Source: UBA8190 sp003453695 (GTDB lineage Bacteria; Actinomycetota; Acidimicrobiia; Acidimicrobiales; UBA8190). Taken from it: a stretch of DNA of 23,256 nt. Below, in pieces: positions 7,287 to 14,704 of this stretch (positions are counted from its first letter, which is position 1; the number at the start of each line of letters is the position of its first letter). Location: contig DAIRBY010000040.1 of assembly GCA_036796975.1 (NCBI GenBank), positions 1-23,256 of the forward strand, read 5' to 3'. The notes beneath the pieces are model-generated. The model was not told the DNA's origin. It saw only the letters and a list, made by a program, of their open reading frames with translations, and did not search any database. The translations under genes were made by a program, and so were the position numbers.

Positions 7287-8233
7287 GACGGGGCCACCGG
7301 CTCACCAGCCGTCAGGGTCAGATAGATGTCCTCGAGAGATCCGCGCCCGGCGCGCAGCTCGCCCAGCGCCAGCCCACGGGCGTCGAAGTAGGAGGCCAGG
7401 GCGGCGAGCCGGGCGGCGCTGGCCTCTCCCGCCACGGTGTAGCGGCCCGGCCCGGTACGACGCACCGACTGCACCGAGGCGCCCAGGGCGGCCGCCAGGT
7501 CCGTGAGGTCGAGATCGTCGTGCGCCGAGAAGTGGATGCCCTCGCTGTCCCGGCCGAGCTCGTCCACCGAGCCGCTCGCCACCACGCGCCCGGCCGACAA
7601 GATGACCACGTCGTCGGCGAGACGTTCGACCTCGGGAAGCTCATGGGTGGTGAGGACCACGCAGGCTCCGGCCTGGCGGCGCTCGGCGATCACCCGGCGC
7701 ACGGCCAGCCTGCCCTCGGGGTCGACACCGGCCGTGGGCTCGTCGAGGAAGAGCACCTCGGGGCGCCCCACGAGGGCCAGGGCCATCGACAAGCGCTGCT
7801 GCTCGCCACCGGACAGGCGCCGCCACGGCGTGCGGCTCACGGCACCGAGCCCCATCACCTCGAGCAGGGCGCCGGGCTCCTCGGGGTCGTCGTAGTACTT
7901 GGCGAACAGCTCGACGGCCTGGCGCGGGGCCATGGTCGGGTACACGCCGCCGCGCTGGAGCATGACGCCGATGCGCGCCACGAGGGCGGTCCGGTCGTGG
8001 CGGGGGTCGAGGCCGAGCACCCGCACCGAGCCGGAGGCAGGAACCCGGTATCCCTCGAGGGTCTCGACGGTGGAGGTCTTGCCGGCACCGTTGGGGCCGA
8101 GAAGAGCGAGCACCTGCCCGGCCCGGGCGGTGAAGGAGAGCCGGTCCACGGCGACCACGTCGCCGTAGCGAACGACCAGGTCACGGCACTCGATGGCGGC
8201 AGCGCCACCGTCGCCTGGGACCGGGGATGACAT
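7283..8233 (-). CDS. ABC transporter ATP-binding protein
   Basis: A 316-residue ATPase partner of the downstream permease. Walker A is GPNGAGKT (46-53), the Q-loop is GVMLQRGGVYP, the signature is LSGGEQQR, Walker B is VLFLDEPTAGVD, and the switch histidine is in LTTHELPE. The C-terminal 90 residues form the accessory domain seen in CcmA/DrrA-type ATPases, ending in GSLEDIYLTLTAGE. The ATG at 8233 gives a usual N-terminus (IECRDLVVRYGDVVAVDRLSF); the longer upstream frame is antisense to serS. A TAGCCT hexamer lies 7 bases before this ATG, suggesting a leaderless transcript heading the four-gene minus-strand operon. Confidence 0.93.
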   Translation of the reverse strand: MSSPVPGDGGAAAIECRDLVVRYGDVVAVDRLSFTARAGQVLALLGPNGAGKTSTVETLEGYRVPASGSVRVLGLDPRHDRTALVARIGVMLQRGGVYPTMAPRQAVELFAKYYDDPEEPGALLEVMGLGAVSRTPWRRLSGGEQQRLSMALALVGRPEVLFLDEPTAGVDPEGRLAVRRVIAERRQAGACVVLTTHELPEVERLADDVVILSAGRVVASGSVDELGRDSEGIHFSAHDDLDLTDLAAALGASVQSVRRTGPGRYTVAGEASAARLAALASYFDARGLALGELRAGRGSLEDIYLTLTAGEPVAPS

Positions 8234-8240
8234 CGCGGGG

Positions 8241-8246
8241 AGGCTA
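8241..8246 (-). promoter_or_regulatory. -10-like element for the ABC/LOG/Lon operon
   Basis: TAGCCT on the minus strand ends 7 bases before the ATG of the ABC ATPase and no Shine-Dalgarno sequence is present. It overlaps the plus-strand TACCTT assigned to serS, so the two divergent promoters would be mutually exclusive at one site. No convincing -35 was found. Confidence 0.4.
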
Positions 8247-8250
8247 CCTT
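8245..8250 (+). promoter_or_regulatory. -10-like element for serS
   Basis: TACCTT lies 10 bases before the serS ATG with no Shine-Dalgarno sequence between them, consistent with a leaderless or very short-leader transcript. The upstream part would fall inside the ABC ATPase coding sequence. No clear -35 hexamer. Confidence 0.35.
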
Positions 8251-8260
8251 TGGCCCGATC

Positions 8261-9547
8261 ATGATCGACATCCGCCTCGTGCGAGACGACCGGGTAGCGG
8301 TGGCGGCCTCCCTCGGCCGTCGCGGAGTGGACTCCGGCGAGGTGGAACGGCTGTACGACGCCGACGAGCGGGCGCGTGCCGCCGTGGCCCGGCGCGACGA
8401 GCTGCGGGCCAAGGTGAAAGAGCTCTCCCGTCAGGTGGGCGAAGCGCGCCGGAGCGGAGAGGACGCTCGGGCGGCCGCCCTCACCGAGGAGAGCCGGGCC
8501 CTCGGGGACGACGAGAAGGCGGCAGACGCCGAAGCCAGCGACGCCCAGGAGACGGTGCGGCAGCTGCTGCTGTGGCTCCCCAACCTGCCCTCCGCTGAGG
8601 CCCCCGACGGGGCGGGCCCCGAGGACAACGTGGTGGTGCAGCGCTGGCCCGCCGAGTCGCGCCCCTACGAGGACCACCAGCGGGTGCCGCACTGGGAGGT
8701 CGGCCCGGCGCTCGGCCTTCTCGATCTCGAACGCGGCGCCAAGCTGTCGGGCTCGATGTTCCCGCTGTTCCGAGCGGGTGGTTCACGGCTGCTGCGGGCG
8801 CTCACCGCCTTCGCCCTCGATCGGCACGTCGACTACGAGGAGATCCGGCCCCCCACCCTGGTGCGCACCGAGACCATGGAGTCGACGGGGCACCTGCCCA
8901 AGTTCGCCGACGAGGCCTACCACGTCGAACGCGACGACCTGTGGGCGATCCCCACCGCCGAGGTGCCGCTCACCTCCATGCACCGAGGTGACGTCCTCGA
9001 CGAAGCCGACCTGCCGCTCCGGCTCACGGCCGCCACGCCCTGCTTCAGACGCGAGGCGGGTGCCGCCGGGCGTGAGACGCGCGGCCTGCTGCGGGTGCAC
9101 GAGTTCGACAAGGTGGAGCTGTTCGCCTACGCCACCGCAGAGCAGGCGCCGGCCGTGCACGCCGAGATGGTGGGGCGGGTCGACGACCTCCTCCAATCAC
9201 TGGACCTCCAGTACCGCGTGCTCGACCTGTGCACGGGCGACCTGGGCAACTCGGCGGCCCGGACCTTCGACTTCGAGGTGTACGCCCCGGGGGCGGACCA
9301 GTGGCTCGAGGTGTCGTCGGTCAGCTGGTTCGGCGACTACCAGGCGCGCCGAGCCAACGTGCGCTACCGGCCCGCCGGGGGAGGCGCCCCGCGCTTCGTG
9401 CACACGCTCAACGGCTCGGCCCTGGCCTGGGCGCGCATCTGGGCGGCGCTGGTGGAAACGGGACGCCGCGGCGACGGGAGCGTGGAGCTTCCCGCCGTGC
9501 TCGGTCCCTATCTCGGTGGCCGCCTGGTGCTGTCGCCGCCCGGGTGA
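8261..9547 (+). CDS. serS: Seryl-tRNA synthetase
   Basis: A 428-residue class II aminoacyl-tRNA synthetase charging tRNA-Ser in the cytoplasm. Residues 1-110 hold the coiled-coil tRNA-binding arm (long Arg/Ala/Glu heptads). The catalytic core has GSMFPLFRAGGSRLLRAL and YEEIRPPTLVRTETMESTGHLPKF, TAEVPLTS, motif 2 as CFRREAGAAGRETRGLLRVHEFDKVELF (split here by family knowledge), and motif 3 as NGSALAWAR. The segment EVSSVSWFGDYQARRANVRYR-like region, seen near residue 347, differs from the more usual EVSSCSN-DFQARR, and NGSALAWAR differs from NGSGLAVGR. The ATG at 8261 begins with the canonical MIDIRLVRDD. It is divergent from the ABC ATPase with 27 bases between starts. Confidence 0.95.
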   Translation: MIDIRLVRDDRVAVAASLGRRGVDSGEVERLYDADERARAAVARRDELRAKVKELSRQVGEARRSGEDARAAALTEESRALGDDEKAADAEASDAQETVRQLLLWLPNLPSAEAPDGAGPEDNVVVQRWPAESRPYEDHQRVPHWEVGPALGLLDLERGAKLSGSMFPLFRAGGSRLLRALTAFALDRHVDYEEIRPPTLVRTETMESTGHLPKFADEAYHVERDDLWAIPTAEVPLTSMHRGDVLDEADLPLRLTAATPCFRREAGAAGRETRGLLRVHEFDKVELFAYATAEQAPAVHAEMVGRVDDLLQSLDLQYRVLDLCTGDLGNSAARTFDFEVYAPGADQWLEVSSVSWFGDYQARRANVRYRPAGGGAPRFVHTLNGSALAWARIWAALVETGRRGDGSVELPAVLGPYLGGRLVLSPPG

Positions 9548-9551
9548 GCCT

Positions 9552-9581
9552 GGCGCCGGTGGCCGGCTGCTGCCCGGTGCC
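9552..9581. terminator. Possible hairpin between serS and the response regulator gene
   Basis: GGCGCCGG (9552-9559) can pair with CCGGTGCC (9574-9581) with one G-U pair and a 14-base loop, between two convergent genes. No T-run follows on either strand, so assignment as a terminator is weak. Confidence 0.3.
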
Positions 9582-9600
9582 GACGGACCGGGCGGGGAGC

Positions 9601-10425
9601 TCAGTGCGGCAGCACGCCGCTCATCTCGAAGCGGTAGCCGACCCCGCGGACGGTGGTGATGATGGTGGGCGAGGAGGGATCCGCTTCGATGTGGTTGCGC
9701 AGGCGCTTCACGTGCACGTCGAGGGTCTTCGTGTCCCCGACGTAGTCGCTTCCCCACACCCGGTCGATGAGGGTGTCACGGGTCAGCACGCGCCCGGCGT
9801 TCTCGACCAGCAGCAGCAGCAGCTCGAACTCCTTGCGCCGCAGCGCCACCTCGCGACCGCGCACGAACACCCGGTGGCGGTCGGCGTCCACGCGCACTTC
9901 GCCCACCTCGATGACCGACCGCTCCTCGGACGTGCTCTCGCCGTCGCGGCTGGAGCGGCGCATCACGGCGCGCATCCGGGCCACGAGCTCCCGGAGCCGG
10001 TAGGGCTTGGTGACGTAGTCGTCGGCCCCCACCTCGAGGCCCACCACGGTGTCGATCTCGGTGCCCTTGGCGGTGACCATGATGATCGGCACGGACGACC
10101 GGGAGCGGATGGCGCGGCACACGTCGATGCCCGACAGCTTGGGAAGCATGATGTCGAGCAGGACAAGCTCGGGCTCGATGCGGTCGAACAGCGCCAGGGC
10201 CTCCGCCCCGTCGCCGGCCACGGTCACCTCGAAGCCCTCGCGGGCCAGGCCGATGACGAGGGCCTCGACGAAGGACTCCTCGTCCTCGGCCACGAGCACC
10301 CGGATGCCCTCACCGGCGGGGACCGGTTCGGGCTGCTCCGGGGGAGCGGCCTGGGCCACGGCCTTGCCGGCGGTGGAGGTGCGGGCGGAGGTGGAGCTTC
10401 TCGCCTGGGCCTTGGCCGTCGTCAC
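9601..10425 (-). CDS. OmpR/PhoB-family response regulator (RegX3-like)
   Basis: A 274-residue DNA-binding regulator. Residues 1-40 are an Ala/Ser/Pro-rich extension absent from most family members. The receiver domain (about 41-155) has the acidic pair E47/D48, phospho-acceptor D91 (LVLLDIMLPKLSG), T118 and K140 (YVTKPYRLRELVARM). The winged-helix domain (about 175-270) shows LRRKEFELLLLLVENAGRVLTRD, the recognition helix TKTLDVHVKRLRNHIE, and the wing TVRGVGYRFE. The GTG start overlaps the kinase stop (GTGA), so it is coupled to the kinase. By order and similarity it resembles SenX3-RegX3 (phosphate sensing) of actinobacteria, but no phoU or pst gene is in the window, so the signal is not established. 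Confidence 0.92.
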   Translation of the reverse strand: MTTAKAQARSSTSARTSTAGKAVAQAAPPEQPEPVPAGEGIRVLVAEDEESFVEALVIGLAREGFEVTVAGDGAEALALFDRIEPELVLLDIMLPKLSGIDVCRAIRSRSSVPIIMVTAKGTEIDTVVGLEVGADDYVTKPYRLRELVARMRAVMRRSSRDGESTSEERSVIEVGEVRVDADRHRVFVRGREVALRRKEFELLLLLVENAGRVLTRDTLIDRVWGSDYVGDTKTLDVHVKRLRNHIEADPSSPTIITTVRGVGYRFEMSGVLPH

Positions 10426-11699
10426 GCGTTCTCCATCTGGGTCGGGAGGATGAGCCGGAACGTGGAGCCTTCACCTTCTCGGGAGTCGACCTCGACGCGG
10501 CCCTGGTGGTTGGCGGCCACGTGCCGGACGATGGAGAGCCCGAGCCCGGTGCCGCCGGTCGTGCGGCTGCGCCCCTGGTCCACGCGGTAGAAGCGCTCGA
10601 AGATGCGGTCGAGGTCACGGGCCGGGATGCCGACCCCCTGATCTTCGATCTCGAGGACCACCTCGCCGTCAGTAACCTGACCGGCGAAGCGAACGGAGCC
10701 GCCGTCGTAGGAGAACTTCACGGCGTTCTCGAGGAGGTTGTACAGAGCCGAGACTAGCTGGCGGCGGTCGCCCATCACCGCGATGGGCGGCTCGGGCTCC
10801 TCCAAGGTGATCTTCACATCGCGCTGCTCGGCGGCGTTGCGCACGCGCTCGGTCGCCTCGGCCATGACCAGGTTGACGAGCACCGGCTCGCGGGGCGGAG
10901 CCTCCTCCGCCTCGATGCGCGACAGGTCGAGCAGGTCGTCGATGATGCGGCTCACCCGGAACGCCTCGGTGTGGATGCGGGTGGCCAGACGTTGCGCCAC
11001 GGCGGCGTCCTTCTCGGCCACGAGCGTCTCGGCCAGAAGGCCGAGGGCCCCCATGGGGGTCTTGAGCTCGTGGCTCACGTTGGCGACGAAGTCGCGGCGG
11101 ACCTCCTCGAGGCGGCGGCGCTCGGAGACGTCGTCGATGACGGCGATCACCCCGAGGGTGCGACGGCCGTCGTCGAGCAGCTGCGTGCGTACCGCCAGCG
11201 TGCGGCGCGGTGGCCCGTACAGATCGAGGGTGCGCTCGGCGGTGCCCTGTTGCCAGGCGTTGCCCAACAGATCGACAACGGCCTGGGCGGCCAGGGCGTC
11301 GCCGTGCCGACCGCCCATGAGCCCGACAGCCCGGGCGTTGCGGAACACGACCTCGCCGTTCTCGTCGCACACGATCACGCCCTGGGGCAGGTTGTCGAGA
11401 GCGCGCCGCAGGCGGATGGCGTCCGCCGACGACTCGGCCACGGCTTCAGCGGCGCGATCGGTGACCTGCTCGAGATGATGGAGCGCCGGCTCCACACCGG
11501 CGTGGTCGCTGTCGGGAGCGTCCACGCCGAGGCGTGCCGCCAGCGCCGACAGGCGCTGCTCGAGCCCGTGTCGTCCGGCCCGGCGTCCCAGCAGGGTGGC
11601 GATGACGACGGCGATGACGCCCACGCCGGCGGCGATGGCCACGGCGATGACAGCGACGCTCTCGTGGATCTGGGTGACGGCAGGCACCGGCACCAGCAT
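10422..11699 (-). CDS. Sensor histidine kinase (SenX3-like)
   Basis: A membrane kinase of 425 residues from the ATG at 11699. One strong helix (about 14-37: SVAVIAVAIAAGVGVIAVVIA) is followed by a PAS domain (about 95-190, with NLPQGVIVCDENGEVVFRN), a HisKA domain with FVANVSHELKTPMGAL (phospho-His 210), and an HATPase domain with N-box YNLLENAVKFS, G1 EDQGVGI, FERFYRVD and G2 GGTGLGLSIV. The layout is that of SenX3/PhoR-type kinases, which sense through partner proteins rather than an extracellular domain. The frame extends to an ATG at 11762, but those 21 codons have many A/T third positions (CGA, ACA, GCA, CCA), unlike the rest, so they look non-coding. It is divergent from the secretion-like module. 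Confidence 0.92.
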   Translation of the reverse strand: MLVPVPAVTQIHESVAVIAVAIAAGVGVIAVVIATLLGRRAGRHGLEQRLSALAARLGVDAPDSDHAGVEPALHHLEQVTDRAAEAVAESSADAIRLRRALDNLPQGVIVCDENGEVVFRNARAVGLMGGRHGDALAAQAVVDLLGNAWQQGTAERTLDLYGPPRRTLAVRTQLLDDGRRTLGVIAVIDDVSERRRLEEVRRDFVANVSHELKTPMGALGLLAETLVAEKDAAVAQRLATRIHTEAFRVSRIIDDLLDLSRIEAEEAPPREPVLVNLVMAEATERVRNAAEQRDVKITLEEPEPPIAVMGDRRQLVSALYNLLENAVKFSYDGGSVRFAGQVTDGEVVLEIEDQGVGIPARDLDRIFERFYRVDQGRSRTTGGTGLGLSIVRHVAANHQGRVEVDSREGEGSTFRLILPTQMENA

Positions 11700-11750
11700 G
11701 ACAGCCGGTGGTCGTGCCTGTGTGTGCCGGGCCGTTCGCTCCTGAAGTCT

Positions 11751-11770
11751 ATGAAAATACATGAAACATA
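11751..11770. promoter_or_regulatory. AT-rich direct repeat, possible operator
   Basis: ATGAAA occurs at 11751-11756 and again at 11761-11766, one helical turn apart, in a 30-base A/T-rich island that is rare in this window. It abuts the -35 hexamer of the secretion-module promoter and precedes the kinase gene on the other strand. Paired direct repeats are typical of OmpR-family sites, so binding by the adjacent regulator is possible, but this is inference. Confidence 0.4.
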
Positions 11771-11799
11771 TTGATATCGGTCACGACGCGGTCTAGGGT
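11771..11799 (+). promoter_or_regulatory. Promoter of the T4SS-like operon
   Basis: TTGATA (11771-11776), a 17-base spacer and TAGGGT (11794-11799) form the best housekeeping-type promoter in the window. Transcription would start near 11806, giving a leader of about 50 bases that contains GGAGG at 11841-11845 before the first GTG start. Confidence 0.65.
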
Positions 11800-11855
11800 C
11801 CTGGGCGGAGCGCTGGAGGGGATCAGGGGCTCGCCGGACAGGAGGTCGAGGCGCC

Positions 11856-12152
11856 GTGACCGTGTGGAAGCACCTGGCCGACGTCACCTTGTCGCCGAGC
11901 CCGGGGAACCTGCCCGGGGGCGACGTGTTGGAGCGATTGACGAACGGGCTGGGGGGGTGGGCCCTGGTGGCCACCCTGGCCGGTCTGGTGGTGGGCGCCG
12001 GATTGTGGGCCCTGGGGGCGCACGCCCAGAACTACCAGCAGTCGTTCATCGGCCGGCGCACGGTGTTGGTGTCCGGTGTGGCGGCCCTGCTCGTGGGGGC
12101 GGCGCCGGCGCTGGTCAACTTCTTCTTCCACGCCGGGCAGTCGGTGCACTGA
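11856..12152 (+). CDS. Small two-helix membrane protein, VirB2/TrbC- or DUF6112-like
   Basis: A 98-residue protein with two membrane segments, about 34-54 (WALVATLAGLVVGAGLWAL) and 70-92 (VLVSGVAALLVGAAPALVNF), joined by a short polar loop with NYQQSFIGRR. Size, topology and first place in a VirB4/VirD4-bearing cluster match VirB2-type pilins or the related actinobacterial DUF6112 proteins that precede SCO6881-type genes. No cleavable signal peptide is evident; the N-terminus (TVWKHLADVTLSPSPGNLP) is polar. A pilus role is not proven; it could be a channel or scaffold subunit. The GTG at 11856 follows GGAGG by 10 bases; another GTG two codons on is less well spaced. Confidence 0.75.
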   Translation: MTVWKHLADVTLSPSPGNLPGGDVLERLTNGLGGWALVATLAGLVVGAGLWALGAHAQNYQQSFIGRRTVLVSGVAALLVGAAPALVNFFFHAGQSVH

Positions 12153-12200
12153 CGGCGTGGGCCCCGGTCAGCCGGTCGGGCGACGGGCGAGCGCGCCCCG

Positions 12201-13295
12201 ATGAGCATCATCGGGTCGGCGCTGGGGGCGACGGTGAGCGCCGTCTTCGACGCCGCCGGGCAGTGGGTGGCGGGAGGGGCGGTGTGGCTGCTCGGCCAGG
12301 TCGGGCACGTGCTGTCGGCCACCACCTCGGTCGACCTGGGCGGTGGCTGGTTCCAGGAGCACTACAGGGTCATGGCGGCACTGGCGGCGGCGGTGATCCT
12401 GCCGATGGCCTGTTGCGGAGTGATCCTCGCCGTGTACCGGCAGGACGCGTCGATGCTCGTGCGCGGCCTGCTCGTGAAGCTCCCCTTGGCGCTGTTGTTC
12501 ACCGGTGTCTCGGTCGAGCTGGTGCGCCTCGGGCTCGCCGTCACCGACGACCTCTCGGCACGGGTGCTCAGCACCGGAGGGGTGGACACCATCCACGTGC
12601 TGCAACCGGTGGGCAGTTTCCTGGCCGGCGCCGGGCTGGCCAGTGCCGGGGCGGTGCCCGCCTTCGTGATCTTCGTGGGCGCCCTCCTGGTGGCCGTGGC
12701 CTCGCTGGCGTTGTGGCTCGAGCTCGTCGTGCGTGCCGCGGCGGTGGCGGCCGCCACGCTCTTTCTTCCTCTGGCGTTGGCCGGCCTGGTGTGGCCGGCG
12801 GTGTCGCACTGGTGCCGTCGCCTGGCGGAGACCATCGCCGCCCTCGTGCTTTCGAAGTTGGTGGTGGCCGCAGTGTTGTCGCTCGCCGCCGGCGCGCTGT
12901 CCGGGGGCGTGAGCGGGGTGGGCGCCGGGGACGTGTCGGGAGGCTTCGCCGCCGTCGTCACCGGTATCGCGCTGCTCGTCATCGCCACCACGGCGCCGTT
13001 CGTGCTCCTCCGTCTCGTCCCTGCCATCGAGGCGGGGGCGGTGCTCCACCTGGAGGGCGCCCGCCACCGCCTCCAGCACACGGCCGGTGCCCCGGTGCGG
13101 GCCGGGGCGTTCGCCGTGCAGCTGGCCAGCGGAGCCGGAATGCTCGGCGCCGCCGCGGCCGATCCGGCCGCCATGGCCGGCGCCGCTGCAGGTGCAGGGG
13201 TCGGCGTGGTCCCCGGTGGGGACCCGGCCTCGTTGCTCGCCCTTCTGCACGCTCCGGGCGGGGGAGGCGAGGAGGACGTGGGCCGTGGTGGATGA
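12201..13295 (+). CDS. TrbL/VirB6-like polytopic membrane protein (SCO6881-type)
   Basis: A 364-residue integral membrane protein. Predicted helices fall at about 20-40, 56-78, 88-112, 150-175, 178-200, 210-232 and 250-272. The segment LWLELVVRAAAVAAATLFLP (171-190) followed by LALAGLVWPAVSHWCRRLAETIAAL, then VLSKLVVAAVLSLAAGAL, is the core I associate with SCO6881-family and TrbL/VirB6-like proteins of conjugation systems, which form the inner-membrane channel. After the last helix a soluble Ala/Gly-rich tail of about 80 residues follows (EGARHRLQHTAGAPVRAGAF onward). The ATG at 12201 is 48 bases after the previous stop and has no strong ribosome binding site. The last 11 bases overlap the next gene. 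Confidence 0.8.
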   Translation: MSIIGSALGATVSAVFDAAGQWVAGGAVWLLGQVGHVLSATTSVDLGGGWFQEHYRVMAALAAAVILPMACCGVILAVYRQDASMLVRGLLVKLPLALLFTGVSVELVRLGLAVTDDLSARVLSTGGVDTIHVLQPVGSFLAGAGLASAGAVPAFVIFVGALLVAVASLALWLELVVRAAAVAAATLFLPLALAGLVWPAVSHWCRRLAETIAALVLSKLVVAAVLSLAAGALSGGVSGVGAGDVSGGFAAVVTGIALLVIATTAPFVLLRLVPAIEAGAVLHLEGARHRLQHTAGAPVRAGAFAVQLASGAGMLGAAAADPAAMAGAAAGAGVGVVPGGDPASLLALLHAPGGGGEEDVGRGG

Positions 13296-14685
13296 AGCCG
13301 ACGCCCGATATCACTTCGGGCCCCTCGAGCGGCGAGGGCTGGTGGCGGGATGGCGAGGGGGCCAGCTGGCGGTGGTGTCCGCCGGTCTGGTCGCCGCCGT
13401 GTTCGTGCTGCGCGGGCACGCCGGACTGGCCGGTGTCGCCGGGTCGGTCGTCCTGGTGGCGGTGTCGGTGGCCCTGGTCACCTGGCCCGTCGCCGGGCGC
13501 AGCGCCGAGCAGTGGGCACCCGATGCCGTGCGCCACGCCCGGACGACGGTGCGCCGACGACGCCACGGCACCGGGTCGCCCTTCACCGCGCTCTCGGTCG
13601 TGAGCGTCGACACCGGCGCCGGCCGCGCCCCGGCCGTGGTGCACGACGCCGTCTTGCGTACCTACACGGGCGTCCTCCCGGCGTGGGGCCATGGCTTTCT
13701 GTTGCAGGGGCTCACCGACAAGGCGATGCAGGTGGCGTCGTGGTCGAGTGTGCTCGCCGCGCTGGCACGCCAGGGGTCGGCCGTGCACCGGCTGCAATGG
13801 GTGGCCCGCTGCGTCCCCGACGACGGCAGCGAGCTCCGCCGTCACTGGGGACGCCAAGCGGTGCTGGCCCCCGACTCGCCGGCACAACATTCGTACGCGG
13901 CGTTGCTCGAGGCCGACACGGTCTCGGCCCGCCGACACGAGGTCTGGCTGGCGGTGACCGTCGACGCCACCCGTTCGGCGCGAGCGGTGCGTGCCGCCGG
14001 TGGCGGCGACCGCGGGGCATGCGCCGTGGTGCTCCGGGAGGCGGCATGGCTGCGCCGGCAGCTGTCGGATGCCGGCATCGGCAGCGGGCCGCTCCTCGAC
14101 AACTCGGCGATGGCGAGCTGCATGCGACGGCAGTTCGACGTCCCGACCAGTGCCGAGGTGGCTGTGCACCCGGCCTGGCCCTGGCCGATGGCCGTCGAGG
14201 CCGAATGGAGCCGGGCACGTGTCGACGGCAGCTGGGTCGCCACGTACTGGGTGGCCGAGTGGCCGAGAAGGGAGGTCGGCCCTGAGTTCCTCGGGCCACT
14301 GCTTCTCGCCGACGTGCGGCGCACGGTGTCGGTCGTGATGGAGCCGCTGTCGAGTGTGGCGGCCACGCGCCATGTCGAGAAGGCGCGCACCGCCGATGTG
14401 GCCGATGCCGAGTTGCGCCGCCGTGGCGGGTTCCTGGCCACGGCACGGCGCCGCCGGGAAGAAGAGGTGCTGGCCGAACAGGAACGCGAGCTGACCGAGG
14501 GCCACGCGCAGTACCGCTTCACCGGCTACGTGACGGTGACCACGTCGACGTCGGAGGAACTCGAGGACGCCTGTGCCCGTACCGAGCAGGCGGGGGGGCG
14601 CTCGGGCATCGAGCTGCGCCGCTGCTACGGCGACCAGGCCCGGGCGCTCACCTGCACCCTCCCGCTCGGCCGCGGGCTGGCCTGA
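13285..14685 (+). CDS. SCO6880-family type IV secretion-associated protein
   Basis: A 466-residue protein. The N-terminus has YHFGPLERRGLVAGWRGGQL and two helices at about 28-43 and 47-67, the hallmark of the SCO6880 family found with actinobacterial conjugation ATPases; the remaining 400 residues are soluble, with GHGFLLQGLTDKAMQVASWS, QHSYAALLEADTVSARRHE, and a charged Glu/Arg-rich helix (LATARRRREEEVLAEQEREL) near 390-410 before YRFTGYVTVTTSTSEELEDA. The order of segments recalls a PrgI-type membrane anchor joined to the N-terminal domain of VirB4, which would complement the truncated VirB4-like ATPase encoded next; that reading is inference. The GTG at 13285 follows GGAGG by 9 bases and overlaps the preceding stop. 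Confidence 0.82.
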   Translation: MVDEADARYHFGPLERRGLVAGWRGGQLAVVSAGLVAAVFVLRGHAGLAGVAGSVVLVAVSVALVTWPVAGRSAEQWAPDAVRHARTTVRRRRHGTGSPFTALSVVSVDTGAGRAPAVVHDAVLRTYTGVLPAWGHGFLLQGLTDKAMQVASWSSVLAALARQGSAVHRLQWVARCVPDDGSELRRHWGRQAVLAPDSPAQHSYAALLEADTVSARRHEVWLAVTVDATRSARAVRAAGGGDRGACAVVLREAAWLRRQLSDAGIGSGPLLDNSAMASCMRRQFDVPTSAEVAVHPAWPWPMAVEAEWSRARVDGSWVATYWVAEWPRREVGPEFLGPLLLADVRRTVSVVMEPLSSVAATRHVEKARTADVADAELRRRGGFLATARRRREEEVLAEQERELTEGHAQYRFTGYVTVTTSTSEELEDACARTEQAGGRSGIELRRCYGDQARALTCTLPLGRGLA

Positions 14686-14704
14686 CGCTTCCGCCTGTCG
14701 CCCC

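Noticed and set aside
11700..11762. Upstream start of the histidine kinase at 11762
   Set aside because: The 21 extra codons have A/T-rich third positions unlike the gene and overlap the AT-rich regulatory island; the ATG at 11699 gives a normal SenX3-like N-terminus.
12168..13250. 360-codon minus-strand frame opposite the TrbL-like gene
   Set aside because: His/Gly/Arg-rich shadow; the plus strand encodes clear membrane helices and the expected T4SS order.
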